From: a virus
Direction: 5' to 3' (one strand)
IMG/VR virus record: IMGVR_UViG_3300047510_003180
Span: 1-33,615 of that record
DNA length: 33,615 nucleotides
Shown one piece after another: positions 16,995 through 25,435 of this stretch. Positions within the stretch are counted from its first letter, which is position 1; each line of letters opens with the position of its first letter. The notes beneath the pieces are model-generated. The model saw only the letters and a program-made list of their open reading frames with translations. It ran no database searches and was not told the DNA's origin. Position numbers and translations under genes: made by a program.

Positions 16995-18152
16995 TACTGA
17001 AACGAGTTTATTTTTTAAAGAATCAAAATAGTCAAATTCGGCGGTGATAGGAATCATCACTAAAACTCCATCTCGACTGCTATTCCAAATCCCCATATGC
17101 ATTCCATGTTTGTAAAAAATAGATTCTTTTTCTAAATAGTTTGATATTTCTGTTTTTAAGATTAGATTAAAACATACTCCGAAGTTTCTATAGTCTTTGA
17201 TTAATTTTTGATTTTTTAAATCATCAAATAATGATCTTGCAGTTGAAATAATTGTATCGTGCATCGATAAAATATTTTCTTTTTCGATTATGTCTAGATA
17301 TTTTAAAACACTAATGATCCCGGCCATAGGAAAACTATAACTGAATCCGTGCATCAACATTTGTGGTTTAACGACATCTGCAACACGCTGGTTACAAAGA
17401 GTTGCACTTAAGGGAAAATAACCTCCTGTTATTCCTTTTCCTATACAAAATATATCCGGTTGAACACCGTACATTTCGAACCCGAATAAGGTCCCTGTTT
17501 TTCCTCCGCAAAATGCTATGTCATCGATGACTAATAATACGTTATTTTTATTGCAAATATCTCTCAGATTTTGAAAATATTCTTGACCTAAATCAATTAG
17601 GCCGCCTTGCCAGGAACAAGTTTCTATTATTACTGCTGCGGTATCGGAATCGATTTGATCTAGTTGATCATATGAAATAATTTGACAATCATTATGACGC
17701 CCAAAAATATTTGTAATATATTCACTTCCGCTCACACTAGAACTCATATATGTCGAACCGTGATAAGAGTGTTGAAAACCTATAATTTTTTTCTTTTTTC
17801 CTTGATGAAACATATGAACTAGTTTAATTGCACCCTCTATAGCATCACTGCCTGATAAAGAATACATTGGATAATAACCGTTAGATAAATTATAAAGTTT
17901 TTGAGAAAGCAAAGTAGTCAAATAATTAGCTGTAACGAAGTCTCCTTGACAGAAAGGGTATTTCTTTAATTCGTCTGTAACCGAGTCAATTAAGTCTGTT
18001 CTTTTAAATCCGAGTAAGAAACAACCACTACTACCTAATCCAAGATCTAAAATATCTCTCTCGTCGTCTTTAAAACCGTATTTGGTTATTTCTGTTGATT
18101 TTTTAACAGTCGGCAACGGATCGTTTATGCTAAATGGAAATAATTGTTTCAT
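16968..18152 (-). CDS. Class III PLP-dependent aminotransferase (glutamate-1-semialdehyde aminomutase-like)
   Basis: 394 residues, typical length for the family. Motifs: SGSDAIE at 100-106 (phosphate binding), SYHG at 129-132, VIDD with D210/D211, and the PLP lysine K239 in IGKGITGG. These features are shared by GSA aminomutases and by sugar or amino-ketone aminotransferases, so the substrate cannot be named. It is joined by a 4-base ATGA overlap to the twitch radical SAM gene 18149-19366. The operon is thus kinase-like protein, two radical SAM proteins, then aminotransferase. A route that makes a carbonyl and then transaminates it is a reasonable inference. Confidence 0.85.
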   Translation of the reverse strand: MKQLFPFSINDPLPTVKKSTEITKYGFKDDERDILDLGLGSSGCFLLGFKRTDLIDSVTDELKKYPFCQGDFVTANYLTTLLSQKLYNLSNGYYPMYSLSGSDAIEGAIKLVHMFHQGKKKKIIGFQHSYHGSTYMSSSVSGSEYITNIFGRHNDCQIISYDQLDQIDSDTAAVIIETCSWQGGLIDLGQEYFQNLRDICNKNNVLLVIDDIAFCGGKTGTLFGFEMYGVQPDIFCIGKGITGGYFPLSATLCNQRVADVVKPQMLMHGFSYSFPMAGIISVLKYLDIIEKENILSMHDTIISTARSLFDDLKNQKLIKDYRNFGVCFNLILKTEISNYLEKESIFYKHGMHMGIWNSSRDGVLVMIPITAEFDYFDSLKNKLVSVLSETNSDC

Positions 18153-19366
18153 TCGTACCTCTTAATAAAAGGATATAGTTTTTGGTAGTTAGTTTTTCTA
18201 GTGATATCGTATAGATCCAGAACTCTGGTTCTTTCTGTCACTACTTCGTTAAAATCATTTATTTGACTTTGTAAAATTTCGATAGAATCTAGGATACCTT
18301 TCTTAAATCCTTTGCTATCACTTAATATTTTTAAATCTTTATTTGAACATTTTTTGAGAAGACATATAGCTTTTTCTTTTTGTTCGGGTTCTAGATATTC
18401 AAAAGAAAAATAGTCTGGTTGAAATACGATTCTAAGTACAACATCTAACCATTCTATATTATATTTTTCTGCTGTCTTTTCGAAAGTGTCTAGAATTTCT
18501 TCTATATCAAATATATTGAATATACTTATGGTAAAAGATATTCCAAGATTTCGATTGCCTGCTGAAATTAGTTTGTCTAAATTTTTTAAGAAATTGGAAT
18601 AAGTAGCAGGATATCTTATGAGCCTAAATTTTTCATCCTCTATATGATCCCAACTAATCCATAGTTCTTTTTTTGGAAATTGAGTTAGCTTAGATAACAT
18701 ATCGTCAGTTAAACTAGTGAGATTTACTGTAGTTGATAAGTGTATATCTGTATATTTGTGTCTAATACAATAATCCAAGAGATTGTGTGTTACGGGACTA
18801 ATTAATGGTTCACCACCCTGTAGTTCTAGTTTAATCTTATTCTTTAATAAACTTTCGATATTTTCTAAGATATAATCGCCTGCATAGAAATTACCTTGAT
18901 TAATTTCTTCAATGACTTCGAGCCATTTAGGCATTTTTATATTTTCAGTTCTAAACAATTTTACTTCTTTCTCATGCTGAGAACTCTGATAATGATTACA
19001 AGTAATACATTTTAAATTACAAGTATTATCTGATTTTAATCCTAACATCGAAGGTAAAGACTTTGTTTTTATGTTAATGTCTGTGTTTAGATTCTTAAAC
19101 ACTTTATTGAACTCTTGACGTTGACTGGTTGTTCCTCGAAGCTCTCTATTCCAACATACTTGACAATTTTTGTTTCTAACACCATTGAGTAAATCTTGTC
19201 TTAAGTTAACAAAATAATCATCGTTCCACGCTTGTTCTATAGTGTGAGTATTAATGTTACTATTTTTTGTATCGCCGGTCTGACTGTGACCGCAGGCTAC
19301 ATAATCTCCGTTACGCTCTAAATAGACATTAATAAAAGGCATAATACAAAATGTTTCTTTATTCAT
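18149..19366 (-). CDS. Twitch-domain radical SAM protein
   Basis: A 405-residue protein with an N-terminal cysteine domain (C7 in FCIMPF, C25, C68xxC71) and radical SAM motif C116/C120/C123 (CNLKCITC), followed by QGGEP. The CC pair of other twitch paralogues is a single Cys here (ACGHS), so the auxiliary cluster may be coordinated differently. It is a close paralogue of the adjacent upstream gene 19359-20666 (shared IRYPATYSNF/IRYPADYSVF and IFNIFD(I/F)E segments, and ERTRVL near the C-terminus), so a tandem duplication is likely. Overlaps are 8 bases upstream and 4 bases downstream. Confidence 0.85.
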   Translation of the reverse strand: MNKETFCIMPFINVYLERNGDYVACGHSQTGDTKNSNINTHTIEQAWNDDYFVNLRQDLLNGVRNKNCQVCWNRELRGTTSQRQEFNKVFKNLNTDINIKTKSLPSMLGLKSDNTCNLKCITCNHYQSSQHEKEVKLFRTENIKMPKWLEVIEEINQGNFYAGDYILENIESLLKNKIKLELQGGEPLISPVTHNLLDYCIRHKYTDIHLSTTVNLTSLTDDMLSKLTQFPKKELWISWDHIEDEKFRLIRYPATYSNFLKNLDKLISAGNRNLGISFTISIFNIFDIEEILDTFEKTAEKYNIEWLDVVLRIVFQPDYFSFEYLEPEQKEKAICLLKKCSNKDLKILSDSKGFKKGILDSIEILQSQINDFNEVVTERTRVLDLYDITRKTNYQKLYPFIKRYE

Positions 19367-20666
19367 AATCTTTTAAGTAAGGAAACATTGTTCTGTAATC
19401 TGTATTTCGAATTTGATCGTAAATTCTCAAAACTCGAGTTCTTTCTCTGCACACATCAGTGTGGTCAAGATTTTCATCTCCCATATAACCCGGCACGCTA
19501 ATCACACTTTCTACAAATTCTGGATTATCACGGAATATTTTATAATCATAATTGCGTGTCATAAAGTTGTTGATTCGGTCAGTTATTTCTTGTTTTTGAT
19601 CTAATTCTAGGTAGCGTAGACTAAAATAATTTGGATAATAAATTAATCCAAAGTTTATAACAAAACGATTAGTAGTTCTATGTGCAATAGTTTCCCATTC
19701 GGTAAAGATATCTTCGAAATCGAAGATATTAAAAATACCCCAGGTAGTACTAAGTTTTTTCTCTATATGTTCATATTCCCAAAGTTTTTCAAAATTTCTT
19801 TTAAACACCGAATAGTCTGCGGGATATCTTATAAAATTAAATTTTGCAGGATCAATATGGTCGTAGCTAATACATAGCATCGGATATTTGAATTGATTTA
19901 GCAATCCTATGGTTTTAGGATTGATCACAGATAGGTTTGTGATGATCTGTAACATCATATTTTTTGCATAACCTTTTTCCACACATTGCTCTAATAATCT
20001 TTGTGTGGTTTTGTTGACCAACGGCTCCCCGCCTACTAGACTCATGTGTATGGCCTGTTGCAAACTAGGGTCTAAATTTTCTACTATTGGTTCGATATCT
20101 AAATCTCTAGGATTAAAATCTTCAACCTTAAAATTAAATTCTTTTACTCTATTGTCGAACATCTTTAGAAGGCCAGGAAGCTCTATACCTTTAGATGTCA
20201 TTTCTTCTTGTTCGTCTTGATGTAGACTACTACTGCCCGGATAGCACATAATACACTTTAAGTTGCACTGTGTTCCTACTTTCACATCAAGGTCAGTTGG
20301 CGGTGTTGATAATGCACCTCCATTGGCCAGAGCATCGTTAACAAATTTATCATAATCTGGATACATAAAGTGTTTCTCGTCATTGGTCTTTTGACGCTTA
20401 CTATATGCACCCCCTGCTTCATAATTCCAGCAGTATTCGCAGGTGGGATTTTTAATTCCATTTAATAGATCTAATCTAAGCTTTTTATACTGATCGCTGT
20501 TCCATACCTCTATTACATTATCCTTTCTCATATTATAAGGAGTACCGTCGGGTTTGGCCACAACTATTTCTTCGCTGCAACAACAAGCTCGATAATTGCC
20601 GTCATTAGTAGAGCTTATGTGCGTAAACGGCAAAAGACAAAATGTAGGATGATTCTTATAATCCAT
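19359..20666 (-). CDS. Twitch-domain radical SAM protein
   Basis: A 435-residue protein with FCLLPF at 9-14, CCC at 28-30, CEYC at 76-79 and radical SAM motif C134/C138/C141 (CNLKCIMC), followed by VGGEP. Tandem paralogue of 18149-19366. The segment between CEYC and the core (about residues 85-128) is longer than in the neighbour. It overlaps the upstream kinase-like gene by 11 bases. The substrate is unknown. Confidence 0.86.
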   Translation of the reverse strand: MDYKNHPTFCLLPFTHISSTNDGNYRACCCSEEIVVAKPDGTPYNMRKDNVIEVWNSDQYKKLRLDLLNGIKNPTCEYCWNYEAGGAYSKRQKTNDEKHFMYPDYDKFVNDALANGGALSTPPTDLDVKVGTQCNLKCIMCYPGSSSLHQDEQEEMTSKGIELPGLLKMFDNRVKEFNFKVEDFNPRDLDIEPIVENLDPSLQQAIHMSLVGGEPLVNKTTQRLLEQCVEKGYAKNMMLQIITNLSVINPKTIGLLNQFKYPMLCISYDHIDPAKFNFIRYPADYSVFKRNFEKLWEYEHIEKKLSTTWGIFNIFDFEDIFTEWETIAHRTTNRFVINFGLIYYPNYFSLRYLELDQKQEITDRINNFMTRNYDYKIFRDNPEFVESVISVPGYMGDENLDHTDVCRERTRVLRIYDQIRNTDYRTMFPYLKDYE

Positions 20667-21246
20667 AAACTTTCTCGTAGATTTTAGGCAAAATGTTTCC
20701 AGGCCATTTTATATAATCATTGAACGCATACTTCATTAGAATTCTCATGTCTAATTTTCCGTCTGTACTGATCTTTTCAATAAGATCTAATCGATCGCTA
20801 TTTAAGATGGGTTTGTAAAAATCTATACTTATAGGTTGCTCAGAATAATCACTGGCAGAATAAAAGTTAAATGCGTGAATTTTATTTCTCGAGTCTACAT
20901 AAAAATATTTCGGATAGAAACTAGGCTTGTAAATTCCTTCTCGATCAAGATCAATAACAATAGATTCTAATTGACTAACATAATCGTCGGGAATAATATC
21001 TTCGCAGGTATTTCCGTACCAACGAAAAACAATGCGCCTAGTAATTTTATCCATAGTAACAATTTCGGGAGACCAGCTATACTTCTGTAATCGTTCCAAG
21101 TATCTCACTTCTCGAGAAAAACTGCTGTTAATTAAGTCTTCGGGATACCAGTTACCTTCGGGGTTAAAGTCCATGCAGAAAAGTCTACCGTCGTTGGTGA
21201 TTAGGCTTCTATAGATTCCACGATTTGAATTATATAATTTGAACAT
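20656..21246 (-). CDS. Kinase-fold-like protein of unknown function
   Basis: 196 residues, not firmly recognised. The layout suggests a small phosphotransferase fold: an N-terminal strand region, SREVRYLERL (possible helix C with Glu), a hinge-like VFRWYGN, and REGIYKPSFYPKYFYVD followed by HAFNFY. In a kinase the last two would hold the catalytic loop and the DFG Asp, which here reads Asn. A related protein is encoded at 24207-24893, with similar blocks (SKWNREVKYLIEM, LGLYKYSMHPSSYFIVD). It heads the minus operon of two twitch radical SAM genes and the aminotransferase, with an 11-base overlap. Confidence 0.4.
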   Translation of the reverse strand: MFKLYNSNRGIYRSLITNDGRLFCMDFNPEGNWYPEDLINSSFSREVRYLERLQKYSWSPEIVTMDKITRRIVFRWYGNTCEDIIPDDYVSQLESIVIDLDREGIYKPSFYPKYFYVDSRNKIHAFNFYSASDYSEQPISIDFYKPILNSDRLDLIEKISTDGKLDMRILMKYAFNDYIKWPGNILPKIYEKVYGL

Positions 21247-21269
21247 TTTTTCTCTAGTATTTACGCATC

Positions 21270-21277
21270 TATAAATA
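21270..21277 (+). promoter_or_regulatory. Exact T4-late-type TATAAATA element in a divergent gap
   Basis: TATAAATA lies in the 35-base gap between divergent genes 21246 (minus) and 21282 (plus). A T4-like late start would fall about 6 bases further on, at or just inside the ATG at 21282, so it would give a leaderless transcript or be chance. A near match CGTAAATA points the other way at 21258-21265. Confidence 0.35.
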
Positions 21278-21281
21278 CTCG

Positions 21282-21824
21282 ATGAAACTTATTGGGAATA
21301 CTCTACATCTCATAGATTGGGATACTGTTATTAACACAATTAAAGATCGATCTGGAAACACACTAAAGTATAATGATAGTTGTTTTCCAAAAACTGACGA
21401 CTTTGATCGGTTAGATAAAATTTGGACAAAGGCAGGATATCTAAGAAACTCTGAAGTAGTTGAGTGGACTAACTACTTTCCAGGAGATGATTTTGATAAA
21501 ACAGTTGTTGATCAATTTCGCAATATAGTTAGAGCAGAACCTTGGATGGTTTGGATTAGTAGAATACGCCCAGGAAAAATGGCTCCTTGGCATTTTGATG
21601 CACACAGCAAAATTAAAGATTTAGACAAATTAGGAACGCCGGTTAGATTTACTTGTTATATTCAATCACCGCAACCAGGACACGTTAGCATTGTAGAAAA
21701 CAGTTCAGTCTATATGCCGGATAAGGGAAGCATATACCAGTGGCCTAGTCATGATGCTTGGCATTGCGGTATGAATGGAGGATTAGAGGATAAGTTTATG
21801 TTTAATTATTGGGGTTATAAATGA
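21282..21824 (+). CDS. Putative 2OG/Fe(II) oxygenase, halogenase-linked
   Basis: 180 residues. The facial triad is H104-x-D106 (APWHFDAH) and H161 (DAWHCGMN). The residue after the distal His that is usually Arg appears to be Lys (K171, EDKFMFNYWG). It overlaps the halogenase gene by 4 bases (ATGA), so the two proteins are made together and may act on the same substrate. No ribosome site is visible before the ATG; the gap to the divergent gene is 35 bases. Confidence 0.65.
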   Translation: MKLIGNTLHLIDWDTVINTIKDRSGNTLKYNDSCFPKTDDFDRLDKIWTKAGYLRNSEVVEWTNYFPGDDFDKTVVDQFRNIVRAEPWMVWISRIRPGKMAPWHFDAHSKIKDLDKLGTPVRFTCYIQSPQPGHVSIVENSSVYMPDKGSIYQWPSHDAWHCGMNGGLEDKFMFNYWGYK

Positions 21825-23395
21825 ACGTAATAATTGTAGGAGGCGGAACAGCCGGATGGATGACCGCCGGATGGCTAGTTAAAAAGAATAAGAATGTGTC
21901 AATAACAGTAATTGAAAGCCCTGACATTCCAAAAATCGGAGTAGGTGAAAGTGTAACACCACACGTAGCTAATTTCTTTATAGAATTAGGAGTTCCCGAA
22001 GAACACTGGATGTATCATACTGGAGCAATCTATAAATTGGCTAATAAATTTGTTAATTGGAAAACAAATACAGGCGAAGCTGAATATTTTAGTTTTAATT
22101 ACACAGGGGACTCCCGATTATTCTATAAAGAAAATAGTGTGCCGTTGTCGAAGGACGACTGGCAAATTAAAAATCTACGATCATCAGATATATTATTAGA
22201 TTTATGTAATCAAGGTAAAATCGATAAATTTGGTAGTTATTTTCATACTCAGCATCATTACATGGAACAAAATCGAGCACCGTTTATTGATAACGAATAT
22301 TTGCTTAATCCGTTGTTTAGTTGGAGTCATCATATCAATGCTGAACTAACTGCTGAATACATACGAGATCACATTGCTATTCCAGCAGGGGTTGTTCATA
22401 TACAAGCCAAGGTAGTAGATGCTAGTATGCAGGGCGAAAATATCACTTCAGTTATTCTAGAAAATGGCGAAGTGATTACCGGCGATGTCTTTGTGGACTG
22501 TACAGGATTTAGACGATTACTAACAAATAAGTTAGGATGGAAAGTTAAAGAATATTCTGATGCCGCAGTTGACCGTGCATGGGTTTGTCAAATTGATTAT
22601 ACTAATCGTGAGAAAGAAATGGTCAATTATAGTCAGACTATTGCACACCCGCACGGTTGGATGTTCAGGATTAGTCTATATCATCGAATGGGGACCGGAT
22701 ACATCTTTAGCTCTAATCATACTACCGAAGAAAAAGCTAGAGAATATTTTCTTAATCAAATAGGTGATATGGATCGTAGATTTGATCCTAAATTAATAAA
22801 ATGGAATCCTAGTAGATTAGAGCATGCCGCTAATGGAAATACAGTAGCAGTGGGGTTAAGTTTTGGGTTTGTTGAACCTATGGAGGCTAATGCACTCTAC
22901 ACTATTATTACTACTATTGGTAAGTTGAGCGAGGCTATAGATAATAATTTAGACTTTGAGTTATTAAACAAAAATGTGTGTTATAGTATGGATGACATTG
23001 CTGACTTTGCAATGTTACATTACAGCCTAAGTCAGCGCACCGATACTAACTTTTGGAGTGACATGAGAAGTCGTAATGTTAATAATGGTCATATCGATCT
23101 GCTATACAGTAAGTATACTAATCCAATGCATTCGATGTCTAGTTGCATCGATGGAACTACATTATTTCCTGACTACATGTGGGCACACTTAGCACAGGCA
23201 TGGGGAGTTGATACTAGCTCCTGGAATATTAAAGTTGATACGGCAACTCAAGAACTTGCCAAACTTTATTATGAATATCAATACAATAAACATAAGATAG
23301 CCAGCAGCAAATGTAACAATAATTATTTATGGCTAAAAAAGAATCGATTCAACAATTTAAATTCCCAAGAATGGGAACGTTTAATACGAGGTTAA
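21821..23395 (+). CDS. Flavin-dependent tryptophan halogenase family protein
   Basis: 524 residues, normal length. FAD-binding GxGxxG is GGGTAGW at 7-13; IGVGES is at 39-44. Lys72 and Lys76 lie in YKLANKFVNW, where the catalytic lysine of tryptophan halogenases is found. GFVEPMEA at 349-356 corresponds to the conserved GFLEPLE segment. The WxWxIP signature that separates halogenases from monooxygenases reads WMFRIS at 280-285, so its second Trp and the Pro are replaced. It could halogenate a substrate other than free tryptophan, such as a protein side chain, or may have lost activity. It is flanked by two putative 2OG oxygenases, one coupled and one convergent (15-base overlap). Confidence 0.88.
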   Translation: MNVIIVGGGTAGWMTAGWLVKKNKNVSITVIESPDIPKIGVGESVTPHVANFFIELGVPEEHWMYHTGAIYKLANKFVNWKTNTGEAEYFSFNYTGDSRLFYKENSVPLSKDDWQIKNLRSSDILLDLCNQGKIDKFGSYFHTQHHYMEQNRAPFIDNEYLLNPLFSWSHHINAELTAEYIRDHIAIPAGVVHIQAKVVDASMQGENITSVILENGEVITGDVFVDCTGFRRLLTNKLGWKVKEYSDAAVDRAWVCQIDYTNREKEMVNYSQTIAHPHGWMFRISLYHRMGTGYIFSSNHTTEEKAREYFLNQIGDMDRRFDPKLIKWNPSRLEHAANGNTVAVGLSFGFVEPMEANALYTIITTIGKLSEAIDNNLDFELLNKNVCYSMDDIADFAMLHYSLSQRTDTNFWSDMRSRNVNNGHIDLLYSKYTNPMHSMSSCIDGTTLFPDYMWAHLAQAWGVDTSSWNIKVDTATQELAKLYYEYQYNKHKIASSKCNNNYLWLKKNRFNNLNSQEWERLIRG

Positions 23396-24184
23396 GTGAT
23401 CAATACCTAACTTTTTTCGAAAAGCTTCTGTAAATTTTCCGTCAATGCGTAAGCTGTAACTTTGTTCGATGATCTTTTCGCCGCCGTGCCAGTCTTGATC
23501 GTTCCACCAAGCAGCACGAGTGTTTAGATAAACTTTATTTTTTGTATCCGGATCCCAAATATAAAAGGCTTTTTTAGTATTGGGTCTAATATGTATGAAT
23601 TCATTACGATGTGGAAATGTAATGTTCATACCGTTCTTAGCATCTAGATCCCTGTGTTCAAATGGTATACCATCATGATCACAGTGAAAGAAAATAACAC
23701 GACCGATGTGTTCAAATATACCTCGATCGATGGTAGATTCCACCCACTTGACTACATTGGGAAAATACGCAGCTTCTTCTGTAAGTTTGCGAGGAGCCGT
23801 GCGATCGTCCCAAGAACCTTCTTCCCATAAGAAATAGTAAATGTAGGGATCGTACGCACCTAGAGCCATTTTTAGATAACGAGTAAATTTGTTTCTAGTT
23901 TGATGGTCTTTGATATTTGTATAAAGATCCCATCCCCCTCGTTTGATAGGGTCATTATCCGGTAAGGATAGATATTCTTCTAGTGCTTGGTAGATAGGTT
24001 TCCAATGGGGAGTGTAGCTCATTTCTTCAAAGGTAAATCCCGGTGCCATCCAAGTACCTTCTTTGGCATAGGGGCGTGCCTCGGCGAACCCACGGATGAT
24101 TTCTGGTTGCAGTTTATCAAAAGTCTGCATATCCAAAAATTTTTCCATATCGAAATAGGTTTGGCCGTTTATTCCTCTGATCAT
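23381..24184 (-). CDS. Putative 2OG/Fe(II) hydroxylase, larger type
   Basis: 267 residues. After a ~150-residue N-terminal part of unknown role, the C-terminal half has H177-x-D179 (FEHRDLD), a distal H233 (DQDWHGG) and R246 (YSLRIDG). The segment between holds FIHIRPNTKKAFYIWD, similar in style to hydroxylase-like proteins of marine myoviruses. The ATG at 24184 follows a CTAGGAAAAAT ribosome site. It converges on the halogenase gene with a 15-base overlap and diverges from the kinase-like gene at 24207 across 22 bases. Confidence 0.6.
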   Translation of the reverse strand: MIRGINGQTYFDMEKFLDMQTFDKLQPEIIRGFAEARPYAKEGTWMAPGFTFEEMSYTPHWKPIYQALEEYLSLPDNDPIKRGGWDLYTNIKDHQTRNKFTRYLKMALGAYDPYIYYFLWEEGSWDDRTAPRKLTEEAAYFPNVVKWVESTIDRGIFEHIGRVIFFHCDHDGIPFEHRDLDAKNGMNITFPHRNEFIHIRPNTKKAFYIWDPDTKNKVYLNTRAAWWNDQDWHGGEKIIEQSYSLRIDGKFTEAFRKKLGIDHLTSY

Positions 24185-24206
24185 ATTTTTCCTAGATAAT
24201 TACTGT

Positions 24207-24893
24207 ATGAAGTACGAATACTACTATAATAATGTTCCCGGCATTGGTTTAACAAGGAACAACCTTATTTACACCAGTCTTATCAGTGACGATAAAAAAA
24301 CTTTTGTCATGTGGTTTCACAATGACAGCGAATATCATCGAGGTCAAAATGAAGTAATTGATTCAGAGTTAATGAAATCTAAATGGAACCGTGAAGTAAA
24401 ATACCTTATAGAAATGTCTTGGAAGTATGAGGATAAAGTCCCAAAAATACTAGAGATAGATCATCAAAATCAAAAAATATATTTGGCTATCGATGGTTTA
24501 GATTTTTGGAATCGCGCAGGCTGTTTGACAGAAAACTATAACAGCGTATTACCCGATTGGCAAGATCAAATGTTAAGAATATTAACTGCTCATAGATCTT
24601 TGGGATTGTACAAGTATTCAATGCACCCGAGCAGTTATTTTATTGTTGATGGTCAATTAAAAAGTATAAATTATTTCTTTTGCTATCACAAAAATGAAGG
24701 ACCAATCTCTATCAAAGACCATTCAAGTCATATACATTCTAATAGACAAGTAGAAATGCGTAAACATATAGATAGGCTAGGAATTAGTTGGACAGAACCT
24801 CAACCTTTGGCACTCCTGCAAGACCTCTGCTGGGAAAGTTTTAGAACAAATTATCCTAGCGATTTTATTGAGAAGGCAAAATGTATAAAGTAA
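24207..24893 (+). CDS. Kinase-fold-like protein of unknown function
   Basis: 228 residues, related to 20656-21246. Shared blocks: SKWNREVKYLIEM (SREVRYLERL in the partner), VPKILEID, an IDGLDFW hinge-like segment, and LGLYKYSMHPSSYFIVD followed by SINYFF. The HP of HPSSYF could belong to a catalytic loop; the expected metal-binding Asp of DFG is replaced by Asn (INY), as in the paralogue. It overlaps the following GNAT-like gene by 13 bases. The fold call is tentative. Confidence 0.4.
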   Translation: MKYEYYYNNVPGIGLTRNNLIYTSLISDDKKTFVMWFHNDSEYHRGQNEVIDSELMKSKWNREVKYLIEMSWKYEDKVPKILEIDHQNQKIYLAIDGLDFWNRAGCLTENYNSVLPDWQDQMLRILTAHRSLGLYKYSMHPSSYFIVDGQLKSINYFFCYHKNEGPISIKDHSSHIHSNRQVEMRKHIDRLGISWTEPQPLALLQDLCWESFRTNYPSDFIEKAKCIK

Positions 24894-25435
24894 TTCCTTG
24901 GTCAGAAGATTTAGATCTCGATCAATTTTATATTACAGCAAGGGCTAAAGGTTTTGAAAATAATTCTAGTCAACAGATGTTAGTCGATTGTTTTCGTAAA
25001 GAAAAAGAATGGCAGGTATGGATTTTATTTTATAATGATATAGCCGTAGGCAGTGTAGCAGCACATAGTTTTCCAGAGATGGGGGAGAACGCATACAGAA
25101 TCGCTGCTAGAACCTGTGTGTTTACTGATCATTTACCTACAACTACACTACGTACTAGAAATCAAATAGTTACTCATCAGCACGTTACTAGTCAGTTTTT
25201 AATTCCAGTATGTATAGAATGGTGCCCTAAAGATTCTAAATTATACATAACCAGCAATGAAAACTCTGCAGGAACACAAAAATTAGTGCATCGAATATTT
25301 GGTCCTGCTATGGAGGGGACTGGGCAAATGAAAAGGATTTGCGAAATGTATTATCGGGGAACTTACCAAACTGTGTGGCAGTTATTCCCCGATTGCTTTT
25401 ATAAAGAATTAAACAAATATCCTAGATGGAATTAA
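24881..25435 (+). CDS. GNAT-like protein, function unknown
   Basis: 184 residues. An early helix region is followed by WQVWILFYNDIAVGSVAAHSF, which resembles strands 2-4 of an N-acetyltransferase fold, and YRIAARTCVF. No confident acetyl-CoA-binding (R/Q)xxGxG loop is found, so the call rests on the strand pattern only. The gene is coupled to the kinase-like gene and overlaps the tail-fibre gene tail-to-tail by 4 bases, so it may act near virion fibres (inference). Confidence 0.35.
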   Translation: MYKVIPWSEDLDLDQFYITARAKGFENNSSQQMLVDCFRKEKEWQVWILFYNDIAVGSVAAHSFPEMGENAYRIAARTCVFTDHLPTTTLRTRNQIVTHQHVTSQFLIPVCIEWCPKDSKLYITSNENSAGTQKLVHRIFGPAMEGTGQMKRICEMYYRGTYQTVWQLFPDCFYKELNKYPRWN

